From: Candidatus Dechloromonas phosphoritropha
GTDB lineage: Bacteria; Pseudomonadota; Gammaproteobacteria; Burkholderiales; Rhodocyclaceae
Reading direction: 5' to 3'
Length of the DNA stretch: 64,000 nt
Assembly: GCA_016722705.1 (NCBI GenBank)
Contig: JADKGN010000004.1
Coordinates: 1,364,001 to 1,428,000 of the forward strand
In this document: one piece after another, positions 37,316 through 46,839 of the stretch
Layout of the letters: every line of letters starts with the position of its first letter
Position numbering within the stretch: position 1 is the stretch's first letter
Position numbers and translations under genes: made by a program
Notes under the pieces: generated by a model
What the model saw: only the letters and a program-made list of their open reading frames with translations
What the model was told of the DNA's origin: nothing
The model's database searches: none

Positions 37316-38254
37316 GTGGCGGGTCTCGACCACGCGCCGCCGCCTTTCTTCAAGCGAGGGCCAGCACCGCTGGCCCTTCTGACTTTTTACGCCCTGATTT
37401 CACTGGCGGTATTCGTCATCGATTTGCGCGTTCACAGCCTCGATCTGCTCAGGCAGACCGTGGCGCTGGTGGTTGACCCGGTACAGCGGGTAGCACAGAC
37501 GCCCGGCAGCCTGGTCGACCACGCGCGCAGTTATCTGGAGGGCATGTATCTGCTGCAACGCGAAAACGAAGAACTGCGCCATGCTAAGCTGACCACGGCG
37601 CCGAATCTGCTGCGTCTGGAGCAACTTGAAGCCGAGAACGAACGCCTGCGCAACTTGCTGGTGGTCAAGGAACGCGAGAATGCCAAGGGGCAGGTTGCCC
37701 AGATTCTCTACACCGCGCGCGACCCGTTTTCACGCAAGGTGATCGTCGACAAGGGCCAGCAATCGGCGATTGTCGCTGGTCAGCCAGCCATTGACGAGGC
37801 GGGGGTCGTCGGCCAGGTCACCCGTGTCTTTCCCTTTTCGGCCGAGATCACGCTGATTACCGACAAGGATCAGGCGGTACCCGTCCAGATCGCACGCAGC
37901 GGCCAGCGCTCGGTCGTCTTCGGCCTCGGGACCGGGCAACTCGAACTGCGCTACATGCCCGCCAATGCCGACGTCGAGGTCGGTGACACCCTCGTGACCT
38001 CGGGCCTCGACAGCATCTATCTTCAGGGCTACCCGGTTGCCAGGGTGGTCAGCATTGACCGCGACGGCGCCTATTCCTTCGCCCGCATACTTGCCGCGCC
38101 GATTGCCGGTGTCGAGAACTTCGGCGAGGTCATGATCCTCGACCCGCGCCAGCCGCTGCCACCAGCACCGCCGGTGGCCAAGGGACGAAGCGGTGACGGT
38201 GGCGACAAGCCCGGCCTGCGCCCGAAGAAACAACGCAAGGCGAAAGGGAACTGA
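37316..38254 (+). CDS. mreC: Rod shape-determining protein MreC
   Basis: A 312-residue bitopic protein, GTG start. One membrane segment (LALLTFYALISLAVFVID), a coiled coil (about 70-110, LLRLEQLEAENERLRNLL) and the periplasmic beta domain (VIVDKGQQSAIVAGQPAID, GQVTRVFPFSAEITLITD). A lysine/arginine-rich proline tail ends it. MreC links MreB to PBP2. Confidence 0.94.
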   Translation: MAGLDHAPPPFFKRGPAPLALLTFYALISLAVFVIDLRVHSLDLLRQTVALVVDPVQRVAQTPGSLVDHARSYLEGMYLLQRENEELRHAKLTTAPNLLRLEQLEAENERLRNLLVVKERENAKGQVAQILYTARDPFSRKVIVDKGQQSAIVAGQPAIDEAGVVGQVTRVFPFSAEITLITDKDQAVPVQIARSGQRSVVFGLGTGQLELRYMPANADVEVGDTLVTSGLDSIYLQGYPVARVVSIDRDGAYSFARILAAPIAGVENFGEVMILDPRQPLPPAPPVAKGRSGDGGDKPGLRPKKQRKAKGN

Positions 38255-38775
38255 TGCAACCGAACTTCCCTTCCTCGCGCATCCTGCTTCCGGTCCGCCC
38301 GTGGTTCATTTACCTGAGCCTGATCGTCGCCCTGCTCCTGAATTTTCTGCCAACCGCCCACTGGCCGGGCATGCCTGACTGGGTCGCGCTGGTGCTGTGC
38401 TTCTGGAGCGTCCGCGAATTCCGCCGGATCGGCATGGGCTGGGCGTTCATTCTCGGCTTGCTGATGGATGTCGCCGATGGCTCGGTGCTCGGTCAGCATT
38501 CCTTAGCCTACGTGCTGCTCACCTTCGCGGCGTCCTCGCTGTCCCGGCGCCTGCTCTGGTTTCCCCTCATCGAACAGGCGTTGCAGGTTCTGCCCTTACT
38601 GCTCATGACCCAGGTAATCCAGACGCTGATGCGGCTCGCGGTGGGCGGAGATTTTCCGGGCTGGGCTTATTTCATCGGCCCCCTGCTCGCCGGTCTGCTG
38701 TGGATTCCGCTGACCTTTGTCCTGCTTCTGCCGCAGTACCAGCCAGCCGAGCCGAATCCAGATCGGCCGATCTGA
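38254..38775 (+). CDS. mreD: Rod shape-determining protein MreD
   Basis: A 173-residue membrane protein with about five helices, including the conserved FILGLLMDVADGSVLGQH block. It assembles with MreC. It shares one base with the mreC stop. Confidence 0.92.
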   Translation: MQPNFPSSRILLPVRPWFIYLSLIVALLLNFLPTAHWPGMPDWVALVLCFWSVREFRRIGMGWAFILGLLMDVADGSVLGQHSLAYVLLTFAASSLSRRLLWFPLIEQALQVLPLLLMTQVIQTLMRLAVGGDFPGWAYFIGPLLAGLLWIPLTFVLLLPQYQPAEPNPDRPI

Positions 38776-38789
38776 CGGAATTCCGGGCC

Positions 38790-40715
38790 ATGGGCGACTT
38801 TTACAACTCCGAAGGCGATCTCGACCGCTTCCGATTCCGGATCGGGATCGCCGCGCTCATCGTGCTCCTCGCCTTCGGCACCCTGATCGGGCGCTTCGTC
38901 TGGCTTCAGGTTCTGCAACACGACTTCTATCGCACCCGTGCTGAAGACAACCGCATAGCGCTGATTCCCATCGTTCCCAACCGGGGGGTCATCACCGACC
39001 GCAACGGCGTCGTTCTGGCGCGCAACTACTCGGCCTATACGCTGGAAATCACGCCTTCGCTGGCCGGCGACCTCGAGGCGACCATCGACACGCTGGGCGA
39101 GTTGATCGATATCCAGCCCAAGGACCGCAAGCGCTTCAAGCGCCTGCTCGACGAGGCCAAGAATTTCGAGTCGGTCCCGATTCGCACCCGCCTGACCGAT
39201 ACCGAGGTGGCAACCTTTGTCGCCCAGCGCTACCGCTTCCCAGGTGTCGACGTCAGGGCCCGTCTCTTTCGCCAGTACCCACTCGGACCCATCGCTTCGC
39301 ACGCGATCGGGTACATCGGGCGCATAACCGACCGCGATCTGCTGTGGATCGAGGAAGCGGACAAGCAGGCGAACTACAAGGGCACCGATCACATAGGCAA
39401 GACCGGCCTCGAGCAGTACTACGAGTTCGAGCTACACGGCGAGACCGGATACGAGGAAGTCGAGATCGACTCCGGTGGCCGCGCCCTGCGCAGCCTAAAG
39501 CGGATTCCGCCGGTTTCCGGCAACAATTTGCAGTTGACCCTGGATTCCCGGCTACAGGAAATCACCGAGCAGGCCTTCGGTGACCGCAAGGGCGCACTGG
39601 TCGCCATCGATCCCAACACTGGCGGCATTCTGGCGCTGGTCTCCAACCCAACCTATGACCCCAACCTGTTCGTCGATGGCATCACTCCTGACAACTGGAG
39701 GGAATTGAACGATAACCCGAGCAAGCCGATGGTCAACCGCGCGATCAACGGCGCCTATCCTCCGGGGTCAACTTTCAAACCATTCATGGCGCTTGCGGCA
39801 CTGGAGCTTGGCAAGCGCACACCGAATCAGGCGATCAGCGACCCCGGCTTCTTTAACTTCGGCAACCACACCTTCCGCGACGACAAAAAGGGCGGGCACG
39901 GCAGCGTGGACATGTACAAATCGATCGTCCAGTCCTGCGACACCTATTACTACATGCTGGCCAACGACATGGGGATCGACAATATCGCAAGGTTCATGGG
40001 CAGCCTCGGTCTCGGAAGGCGCACCAACATAGACCTCGGCAAGAAAGACAAGGACGGCGAATCCGAGAGTGAGTCAAAGGGCGTGCTGCCGTCACAGGAA
40101 TGGAAAAAGCAGCGCTTCAGGAAGCCCGAGCAGCAGAAGTGGTACGCCGGCGAGACAATCTCGATCGGCATTGGCCAGGGCTACAACGCCTACACGCCGA
40201 TTCAGCTCGCTCAAGCGACTGCGGTGGTCGCCAATAGGGGCGTCATGTTCCGTCCGCACCTGGTCAATCAGATCATCGACGCCCAGACCGGCGAGAAGCG
40301 GCCGGTCGAGCCGCAGCCGGTTCGCGACCTGAAGTTCAAACAGCAGAACGTGGACTTCATCCGCCGAGCAATGGTCGGCGTCAACAAGGAAGGTACCGGC
40401 GCCCGTGCCTTTGCCGGCGTGCCCTACGAGGTGGCCGGCAAGACGGGAACGGCGCAGGTATTCTCGCTGAAGGGTGCCGAGTACAAGGGGCACAGCATTA
40501 AAAAGGAGTTGCGCGACCACGCACTTTTCATCGCCTTCGCGCCGGCCGACAAGCCGACCATCGCCTTGGCGGTACTGGTAGAAAACGGTGGCTTCGGCGC
40601 CCAGTCGGCGGCGCCGATCGCCCGCATGGTGCTCGACTACCATCTGCTGGGTAAGCTGCCGGCGGGTGCCGCCAGGGAAGAGTCCGTCCCCGTGGAAGAT
40701 GACATCGAAGAATGA
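38790..40715 (+). CDS. mrdA: Penicillin-binding protein 2 (elongation transpeptidase)
   Basis: A 641-residue class B PBP. An N-terminal anchor (IGIAALIVLLAFGTLIGRFVW) leads to the dimerisation domain. The transpeptidase domain has the active serine in PPGSTFKPF, SCD (SCDTYYYM) and KTGTAQVF. It cross-links peptidoglycan with RodA as glycosyltransferase. ATG at 38790 overlaps nothing and follows mreD by 14 bp. Confidence 0.96.
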   Translation: MGDFYNSEGDLDRFRFRIGIAALIVLLAFGTLIGRFVWLQVLQHDFYRTRAEDNRIALIPIVPNRGVITDRNGVVLARNYSAYTLEITPSLAGDLEATIDTLGELIDIQPKDRKRFKRLLDEAKNFESVPIRTRLTDTEVATFVAQRYRFPGVDVRARLFRQYPLGPIASHAIGYIGRITDRDLLWIEEADKQANYKGTDHIGKTGLEQYYEFELHGETGYEEVEIDSGGRALRSLKRIPPVSGNNLQLTLDSRLQEITEQAFGDRKGALVAIDPNTGGILALVSNPTYDPNLFVDGITPDNWRELNDNPSKPMVNRAINGAYPPGSTFKPFMALAALELGKRTPNQAISDPGFFNFGNHTFRDDKKGGHGSVDMYKSIVQSCDTYYYMLANDMGIDNIARFMGSLGLGRRTNIDLGKKDKDGESESESKGVLPSQEWKKQRFRKPEQQKWYAGETISIGIGQGYNAYTPIQLAQATAVVANRGVMFRPHLVNQIIDAQTGEKRPVEPQPVRDLKFKQQNVDFIRRAMVGVNKEGTGARAFAGVPYEVAGKTGTAQVFSLKGAEYKGHSIKKELRDHALFIAFAPADKPTIALAVLVENGGFGAQSAAPIARMVLDYHLLGKLPAGAAREESVPVEDDIEE

Positions 40716-41824
40716 TTGACGTCATCGGAATCCTGAAACGTGGCGGGCGCGGGCTGATCGCCCCGATCGACTTTCCGCTGCTGCTGATCACCCTCGCGAT
40801 CATGGTGGTCGGACTGGCAACCGTTCACTCCGCCACCTTCGACGGCAACAATCGCCTGCTGTCGCAGGCCGGGAACATGGGTGTCGCACTGGTCGTCATG
40901 TGGCTCGTCGCCCGTCTGCCGCCGCAGAAGCTGATGCGTTTCGCCGTGCCACTCTACATCATCGGGCTGCTGCTGCTGGTCGCCGTCTTCCTGTTCGGAG
41001 TCAAGGTCAATGGCGCCAGGCGCTGGCTTTCTCTGGGCTTCACGCGTATCCAGCCGTCGGAAATCATGAAGATCGCCATGCCGCTGATGCTCGCCTGGTA
41101 TTTCCACAAGTACGAAGCGACACTGCGCGCCCGCCATTTCATCGTCGCGGTCATCCTGCTGGCGGTGCCCTTCGGCCTCATCGCCAAGCAACCGGATCTC
41201 GGCACCGCCCTGCTGGTCGGTGGCGCCGGCTTTTTCGTGATCTTCTTCGCCGGCCTGCCGTGGAAGGTCATCGTCGGCCTGATTGCCGTCGCCGGCGCTG
41301 CCGCACCGTTCATCTGGGGCATGATGCACAACTATCAGCGTAAGCGCATCCTGACCCTGATCGACCCGACCACCGACCCGCTCGGTGCCGGCTACCACAT
41401 CATCCAGTCGACCATCGCCATCGGCTCCGGCGGCCCTTTCGGCAAGGGCTACCTGAAGGGCACCCAGACTCATCTCGAGTTCATTCCGGAGAAGCACACC
41501 GACTTCATCTTCGCCGTCTATTCCGAGGAGTGGGGACTGCTCGGCAATTCCTTGCTGGTCTTTCTTTACACTCTGCTCATCGGTCGCGGCTTGATCATCG
41601 CGATGGCCGCCCCGACGACGTTCACGCGCCTGCTGGCCGGATCGATCACCCTTGGCTTCTTCACCTATGCCTTCATCAACATGGGCATGGTCAGCGGCAT
41701 CCTGCCGGTGGTCGGCGTTCCACTGCCGTTCATGAGCTACGGCGGTACCGCGCTGGTCACCCTGTTCCTTGGCCTCGGCATCCTGATGTCGATCCAGTCG
41801 CACCGCATGCTGGTCAAAAAATGA
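40712..41824 (+). CDS. rodA: SEDS glycosyltransferase RodA
   Basis: A 370-residue SEDS protein with about ten membrane helices. Conserved blocks include GARRWLSLGFTRIQPSEIMK, KQPDLGTALL and PFMSYGGTALVTLFLGLGIL. It polymerises glycan strands with PBP2. It overlaps mrdA (ATGA) and rlpA (ATGA), so it is coupled in both directions. Confidence 0.96.
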   Translation: MIDVIGILKRGGRGLIAPIDFPLLLITLAIMVVGLATVHSATFDGNNRLLSQAGNMGVALVVMWLVARLPPQKLMRFAVPLYIIGLLLLVAVFLFGVKVNGARRWLSLGFTRIQPSEIMKIAMPLMLAWYFHKYEATLRARHFIVAVILLAVPFGLIAKQPDLGTALLVGGAGFFVIFFAGLPWKVIVGLIAVAGAAAPFIWGMMHNYQRKRILTLIDPTTDPLGAGYHIIQSTIAIGSGGPFGKGYLKGTQTHLEFIPEKHTDFIFAVYSEEWGLLGNSLLVFLYTLLIGRGLIIAMAAPTTFTRLLAGSITLGFFTYAFINMGMVSGILPVVGVPLPFMSYGGTALVTLFLGLGILMSIQSHRMLVKK

Positions 41825-42810
41825 GCTGCCGACTGATTGCCTGCGCGCTCGCCGCGCTGCTGGTGGCGGCCTGCGGAAGCGCGCCAAAGGATGTTGCGGT
41901 CGACGGGAAAAAGGGGCCGATTTCCAAGACGCCGACCCGAAAGCCAACTGCCACCCTCAAGAGGGGCGGCGGTTTCTACAAGGATGACGGCCCGGCAGAC
42001 GATATCCCGGACGGTCTCGACGACATTCCCGACGCCCAGCCGAAATGGGAGCCGCTGCACAAGCCGGCGACCCGCCCCTATGTCGTTCTCGGCAAGGAGT
42101 ATGTGCCCAACACCGCAGTCAAGTCCTACAGGGTACGCGGCATCGCTTCCTGGTACGGCAAGAAGTTCCACGGCCAGAAGACTTCGATCGGCGAGCCCTA
42201 CGACATGTTCGCCATGACTGCCGCCCATCCGACGCTGGCGCTTCCTTCCTACGTCCGCGTCACCGGCGTGCAGACCGGCAGAGTGGTGGTCGTCCGCATC
42301 ACCGATCGCGGACCGTTTCATGCCGACCGCGTGATCGACCTCTCCTACACCGCCGCCTACAAGCTCGGCCTGATTAACGGTGGCAGCGGCCAGGTCGAAG
42401 TCGAGGCGATCATTCCGGGCGAGCCGACCACCACCGCCTATGCGCAGGTAACGCCTCCGCCCCGTCCGGCAACGGTGGAAGTGGATGAGATCGAGATACT
42501 GGCGAGGCGCATGGCGCTCGAGGAGCGAGCGGTTCAGACGGCGGCCATGGTCGGCAAGGGCAGCGACAGTATCCGGCCGAAAGGTGTCTATCTGCAACTT
42601 GGAGCCTTCTCCAGCGCTGACAACGCCGACAACCTCAAGATCCACCTCGCCCGCGAGCTGGACTGGCTGACCGAGCCGATGCGCATTGACGCCGGCGGTG
42701 GCATCCATCGTCTGCAGCTCGGCCCCTACGCCAACCGCGCTGATGCCGATCAGGTCGCCGAGAAAATTCGCGTTGCACTGGGCTCGCGGCCGACAATCGT
42801 CATCCGCTAA
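41821..42810 (+). CDS. rlpA: Septal ring lytic transglycosylase-type lipoprotein RlpA
   Basis: A 329-residue lipoprotein (LAALLVAACG, Cys at 19) with the double-psi beta-barrel RGIASWYGKKFHGQKTS ... RITDRGPFHADR, and a C-terminal SPOR domain (YLQLGAFSSADNADNLK). RlpA cleaves denuded glycan at the septum. The ATG overlaps the rodA stop. dacA, which often follows, is absent here. Confidence 0.93.
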   Translation: MSCRLIACALAALLVAACGSAPKDVAVDGKKGPISKTPTRKPTATLKRGGGFYKDDGPADDIPDGLDDIPDAQPKWEPLHKPATRPYVVLGKEYVPNTAVKSYRVRGIASWYGKKFHGQKTSIGEPYDMFAMTAAHPTLALPSYVRVTGVQTGRVVVVRITDRGPFHADRVIDLSYTAAYKLGLINGGSGQVEVEAIIPGEPTTTAYAQVTPPPRPATVEVDEIEILARRMALEERAVQTAAMVGKGSDSIRPKGVYLQLGAFSSADNADNLKIHLARELDWLTEPMRIDAGGGIHRLQLGPYANRADADQVAEKIRVALGSRPTIVIR

Positions 42811-42908
42811 TGGTGGCGCGACACAAACTGATCGTCGTTTGACCGGAATCAATGGCGTGCCGGATGCGCCGGCTATACTTCAAGGTTCAGTTTACCGTCA
42901 GCAAAGCC

Positions 42909-43916
42909 ATGAGCACCCTGCCCGAACTCATTTGTCCGGCTGGCAGCCTGCCAGCCCTCAAGGCTGCCGTCGATAACGGTGCCGATGCCGTCTATCTCGG
43001 CTTCAGGAACGACACCAATGCGCGCAATTTCGCCGGCCTGAATTTCGACCAGAAAACCATGGCCGAAGGCATCCGTTACGCCCACGGCAAGGGGCGTCAA
43101 ATCCTGCTCGCCATCAATACCTTCGCCCAGGTCGGGCGGGTCGGTGATTGGGAAAAGGCGGTCGATGCCGCTGTCGACCAAGGCGTCGACGCCATCATCC
43201 TGGCCGATGTCGGCCTCCTTGACTACGCGGCCCGCCGCCACCCGGCGCAGCGCCTGCACCTGTCGGTGCAGGGCTCGGCGACCAGCTACGAGGCCATCAA
43301 CTTCTGCCAGCGCGAATTCGGCATCCGGCGTGCCGTGCTGCCGCGCGTGCTGACGCTGGCCCAGGTCGAGCATGTCATCAAGAACACCGCCGTCGAAATC
43401 GAGGTCTTCGGTTTCGGCAGCCTGTGCGTCATGAACGAAGGGCGCTGCTGGCTTTCTTCCTACGCCTGCGGTGAATCGCCAAACACGGTTGGCGCCTGCT
43501 CGCCGGCCAAGTACGTCAAGTGGGTCAAACAGCCGGGCGCCATGGAAACACGGCTCAACGGGATCCTGATCGACCGTTTCACCGACGACGAGCCGGCCGG
43601 CTACCCGACACTGTGCAAGGGCCGCTTCGAGGTTCAGGGTGAAATCTATTACGCGCTGGAAGAACCGGTCAGCCTCAATGTGCTGGAAATCTTGCCGGAA
43701 ATTCTCAAGATCGGCGTCAGGGCCATCAAGGTCGAAGGTCGTCAGCGCAGTCCAACCTACGTCGCGCAAGTCACGCGCAACCTACGCGCCGCGCTCGACT
43801 CGCTGAAGGGCAGCAGCGAGCACTACTACGTCAAGCCTGCCTGGCAGGCCGAACTCGCCAAGGTTTCCGAAGGCAGCCAGGCGACGCTCGGTGCCTACAG
43901 CCGGCCGTGGCGCTGA
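42909..43916 (+). CDS. ubiU: Ubiquinone biosynthesis protein UbiU (U32 peptidase family)
   Basis: A 335-residue U32-family protein starting MSTLPELICPAGSLPALKAA. The four cluster cysteines are present: NEGRCWLSSYACGES, VGACSPAKY and TLCKGRF. With UbiV it is part of the O2-independent hydroxylation steps of ubiquinone synthesis and carries a 4Fe-4S cluster. It leads ubiU-ubiV-ubiT, so this bacterium makes quinone without oxygen, fitting a denitrifying or facultative lifestyle. Confidence 0.92.
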   Translation: MSTLPELICPAGSLPALKAAVDNGADAVYLGFRNDTNARNFAGLNFDQKTMAEGIRYAHGKGRQILLAINTFAQVGRVGDWEKAVDAAVDQGVDAIILADVGLLDYAARRHPAQRLHLSVQGSATSYEAINFCQREFGIRRAVLPRVLTLAQVEHVIKNTAVEIEVFGFGSLCVMNEGRCWLSSYACGESPNTVGACSPAKYVKWVKQPGAMETRLNGILIDRFTDDEPAGYPTLCKGRFEVQGEIYYALEEPVSLNVLEILPEILKIGVRAIKVEGRQRSPTYVAQVTRNLRAALDSLKGSSEHYYVKPAWQAELAKVSEGSQATLGAYSRPWR

Positions 43917-43926
43917 AGGATCACGC

Positions 43927-44847
43927 ATGAAACTGTCACTCGGACCGCTGCTCTGGTTCTGGCCGAAGGCCGAAGTGCTGGAGTTTTATGCCGAAATGGC
44001 GGAGAACCCGGCGCTCGACATAATCTACGTCGGCGAAGTCGTCTGTTCGCGCCGCCAGCAACTGCGCACCACCGACTGGATCGGCTTGGTACGTGACCTC
44101 AGCGATGCCGGCAAGGAGGTTGTCATCTCGGCGCAGGCGCTGCTCGAATCGGAGAGCGACCTAAAGACGCTGCGCCGACTGATCGACGAGTTGTCGGAAA
44201 ACCCCGGCTGCATGATTGAGGCCAACGACCTTGGTGCGGTCAACCTCGTAAATGGCCGGAAATTCGTCGCCGGTCCGCACCTCAACATCTACAACGAAGC
44301 GACCCTCGCCACCTACGCACGCTACGGACTCAAACGCTGGGTGCCGCCGCTCGAAGGCACACGGACGCTGGTCGAAACCCTGCACCGGAACAAGGCCCCG
44401 GAAATCGAAACCGAGGTTTTCGTCTACGGCAAAATTCCCCTCGCCTTCTCGGCGCGCTGCTTTACCGCCCGCCACTACGACCTGAACAAGGACGACTGCC
44501 AGTTCAAGTGCCTGGATCATGCCGAGGGCCTGCTCCTTAAAACCCGCGAGGGCCAGGATTTCCTGACCATCAACGGCATCCAGACCATGTCGGCGCAGAC
44601 CTACAACCTGTTGCACGAAATCCCCGACATGCTGGCAATGGGCATCGACATCGTCCGTATCAGCCCACAACAGGCGCGGATCGGCGAAATCATTGCCGCC
44701 TTCGACGCGGCCCGCCGAGGGACGATCCCGTTAGCTGATACCACAGACTGGGCCGCGAGCGGCCAGATCGACGGCTACTGGTTCGGCGACGCCGGCATCC
44801 GCCAGCACGACACGCGAGCCCTCGCCCAACTGGGAGCCACCACATGA
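43927..44847 (+). CDS. ubiV: Ubiquinone biosynthesis protein UbiV (U32 peptidase family)
   Basis: A 306-residue partner of UbiU, starting MKLSLGPLLWFWPKAEVLEF. Cluster cysteines lie in EVVCSRRQQ and in ARCFTARHYDLNKDDCQFKC. It is essential with UbiU for anaerobic hydroxylations. The ATG overlaps nothing; its stop is ATGA-overlapped by ubiT. Part of its 3' end was copied at 46195 onward. Confidence 0.93.
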   Translation: MKLSLGPLLWFWPKAEVLEFYAEMAENPALDIIYVGEVVCSRRQQLRTTDWIGLVRDLSDAGKEVVISAQALLESESDLKTLRRLIDELSENPGCMIEANDLGAVNLVNGRKFVAGPHLNIYNEATLATYARYGLKRWVPPLEGTRTLVETLHRNKAPEIETEVFVYGKIPLAFSARCFTARHYDLNKDDCQFKCLDHAEGLLLKTREGQDFLTINGIQTMSAQTYNLLHEIPDMLAMGIDIVRISPQQARIGEIIAAFDAARRGTIPLADTTDWAASGQIDGYWFGDAGIRQHDTRALAQLGATT

Positions 44848-45293
44848 GTGATTTTACGATCCCGAAATTCCGCCTGCCCGGCTTCGTCGCCGCCATTGGT
44901 CAGAAACTGCCGCAATGGCCAAACGGCCTCGCCTTGGTCGCCTCCCTCAATGCCGCGCTGAAGATGAAATTGCTGCCCGTAAGCGAGTTGACCGCGCTCG
45001 AAGACAAACTCTTCCGCGTGCGCGTCCACGACACAGGCGGGGTCGCCCACTTCACCTATCGCAACGGCCTTTTCCGCCCACTCTTCCACATCGAACGCGA
45101 ACCCGACCTCGCCTTCGCCGCCCACCTCTCCGCCTACCTGCAACTCCTCGCCCGCCAGGAAGACCCCGACACGCTGTTCTTCAACCGCGAACTCGAAATC
45201 ACCGGCGACACCGAACTTGGCTTGATCGTCAAGAACATGCTCGATGCCGTCGAGTGGCCCAGCCTGCCCCGACTGCCGTTGCCGTCACGCTGA
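44844..45293 (+). CDS. ubiT: Ubiquinone biosynthesis accessory factor UbiT (SCP2 domain)
   Basis: A 149-residue SCP2-fold lipid-binding protein (LEDKLFRVRVHDTGGVAHF, ARQEDPDTLFFNRELEITGD, TELGLIVKNMLDAVEW). UbiT binds prenyl intermediates and is needed for anaerobic ubiquinone synthesis. It completes ubiUVT. A truncated near-copy lies 900 bp downstream. Confidence 0.92.
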   Translation: MSDFTIPKFRLPGFVAAIGQKLPQWPNGLALVASLNAALKMKLLPVSELTALEDKLFRVRVHDTGGVAHFTYRNGLFRPLFHIEREPDLAFAAHLSAYLQLLARQEDPDTLFFNRELEITGDTELGLIVKNMLDAVEWPSLPRLPLPSR

Positions 45294-45349
45294 TCTTACG
45301 CGCAATCAGACAATTGTCATTGACCTCTTTGGGTTGATTCTGGTACGCG

Positions 45350-45769
45350 TCAACAAATCCGTTCCCAAAAGCCGATCTCTTCCTCAAGACGGTCGAGTTC
45401 AAGGCCCTTGAAATCACCGCGGGAAACGATACCGATGACCTTTTCGTTATCGACGATAGGCAAATGCCGAAAGCCACAATCGCACATCTGGCGCAGAGCA
45501 TCAATGGCTTTGGCAGTCGGCGCAATCGTATTCGGATTGCAGGTCATTACGTCAGAAAGGGTAGTGTCGACCGGGTTCCGCCCATCGGCGAGGGTGTGAA
45601 CGGCGTCACGACCGGTGAAGATGCCGACGAGGCGTCCGTTATCGACCACCAGCACTGCACCCACGCGGCGTTCCCACATGCGCTGACAAGCTTGCTGAAC
45701 GGTTGCGGTCGATCCCAGCGTTACAGGGTCCTGATCCTTGATAATCAACTGAAGGTCGCGATTTGTCAT
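45350..45769 (-). CDS. Tandem CBS-domain protein
   Basis: A 139-residue protein made of two CBS motifs (ACQRMWERRVGAVLVVDNGR, VGIFTGRDAVHTLADG; AIDALRQMCDCGFRHLPIVD, VIGIVSRGDFKG). CBS pairs bind adenosine nucleotides and tune partners or act alone. No enzyme domain is attached. It faces left, opposite to the ubi genes. Role unknown. Confidence 0.85.
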   Translation of the reverse strand: MTNRDLQLIIKDQDPVTLGSTATVQQACQRMWERRVGAVLVVDNGRLVGIFTGRDAVHTLADGRNPVDTTLSDVMTCNPNTIAPTAKAIDALRQMCDCGFRHLPIVDNEKVIGIVSRGDFKGLELDRLEEEIGFWERIC

Positions 45770-45824
45770 GACACACTCCGATTTTGACTGAAAGAATTTT
45801 TAAAAATACTACTAAGGTGGTCCT

Positions 45825-46133
45825 TTAATAGACAGCCTTGCCACAACGCCAATACAGGCGGTATTGGCGAGATTGATGGAGCCCATCATGGGCCGGGTTA
45901 AGAACCTCGTCGCACTGGTGTTCTGCGCCCCGATTCAATTGCTCAAGCCGCCTGCATAGTTCTGTGATAGTTTGATGCGTTTCTTCGCCGCTGTCGAGCA
46001 ATTTGAGAAGGACAGGAGTTTCAGAATGCTTCTCTCCAATTTCCGTCTGCGTCAATCGCGGATTTTGTGCCGAAAACTCCTGAGCGCCCCTGAAAGCCCG
46101 CCCTGCAAGCCGGTTGTCAGGACCTGAAGCCAC
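45825..46133 (-). CDS. Possible small hypothetical gene
   Basis: An open frame of 102 codons (EKHSETPVLLKLLDSGEETH, HQTITELCRRLEQLN). Composition is plausible for a helical soluble protein and the region is less GC-rich than usual. No motif, strong ribosome-binding site or family is recognised. It lies between the CBS gene and the broken ubi copy, in a stretch (45770-46190) that otherwise holds nothing I can name. It may be spurious. Confidence 0.3.
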   Translation of the reverse strand: MASGPDNRLAGRAFRGAQEFSAQNPRLTQTEIGEKHSETPVLLKLLDSGEETHQTITELCRRLEQLNRGAEHQCDEVLNPAHDGLHQSRQYRLYWRCGKAVY

Positions 46134-46194
46134 TTGGGCGAATGAAGGTTGCCGCTCGAGTGGCCTCAGGCACGGCTCGCCCCCGACGAGAGGT

Positions 46195-46640
46195 TGACGG
46201 CTACTGGTTCGGCAACACCGGCATCCGCCAGCACCACACCCAAGTCGGCCTCAATGCCGCGCTCAAGATGAAATTGCTGCCCGAAAGCGAGTTGACCGCG
46301 CTCGAAGGCAAACTCTTCCGCGTGCGCGTCCGGGATGCCGGCGGGATCGCCCACTTCACCTATCACAACGGCCTTTTCCGCCCGCCCTTACGCATCGAAC
46401 GCGAACCTGACCTCGCCTTCGCCGCCCACCTATCTGCCTACCTGCAACTCCTCGCCCGTCAGAAAGTCCCCGACACGCTGTTCTTCAACCGCGAACTCGA
46501 AATCAACGGCGACACCGAACTCGGCCTGATCGTCAAGAACATGCTCGATGCCGTCGAGTGGCCCAGCCTGCCCCGACTGCCGCTGCCGTCACGCTGATCT
46601 CACGCGTAATCGGACAATTGTCACTGACCCCTTTGGCTCC
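46195..46640 (+). pseudogene. Partial duplicate of ubiV 3' end plus ubiT, fused by deletion
   Basis: From 46195 the DNA repeats the end of ubiV (DGYWFGNTGIRQHHT, compare DGYWFGDAGIRQHDT). It then jumps to ubiT residue 35 (LNAALKMKLLPES) and follows ubiT to its stop at 46597. About 40 bp of downstream DNA is repeated too. The ubiV stop, the ubiT start and the first 34 residues of ubiT are lost, but the frame is open from 46142 and would give 151 residues. It differs from ubiT by scattered substitutions, mostly conservative or synonymous. It is either dead or a new SCP2 protein. Confidence 0.8.
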
Positions 46641-46839
46641 CCGGAAACCCTGTCACCTCACCTTGAATCTCTTTCGCCCCAACAAGTCCCGCTCGATCAG
46701 TTTCCCCAGAAAACCCAAGACCGCCGCCTACAATCCAGCTTATCTGACCACCGCCCTTCAACTGCGCAAAATTTGATGCTCCAGCCCTGGAACTGGTGAG
46801 CGAGTCTTGGAAATATGCCGAGTGAAATTTTGTTCGCAC
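46641..46839. other. Gap between the duplicated ubi block and the propeller gene
   Basis: About 200 bp beyond the end of the repeated block. It faces the 3' end of the leftward propeller gene. I see no gene, RNA or clear terminator in it. Confidence 0.3.

Noticed and set aside
42909..44847. U32 proteases/collagenases
   Set aside because: The conserved four-cysteine pattern and ubiT neighbour identify UbiU and UbiV, which are not proteases.
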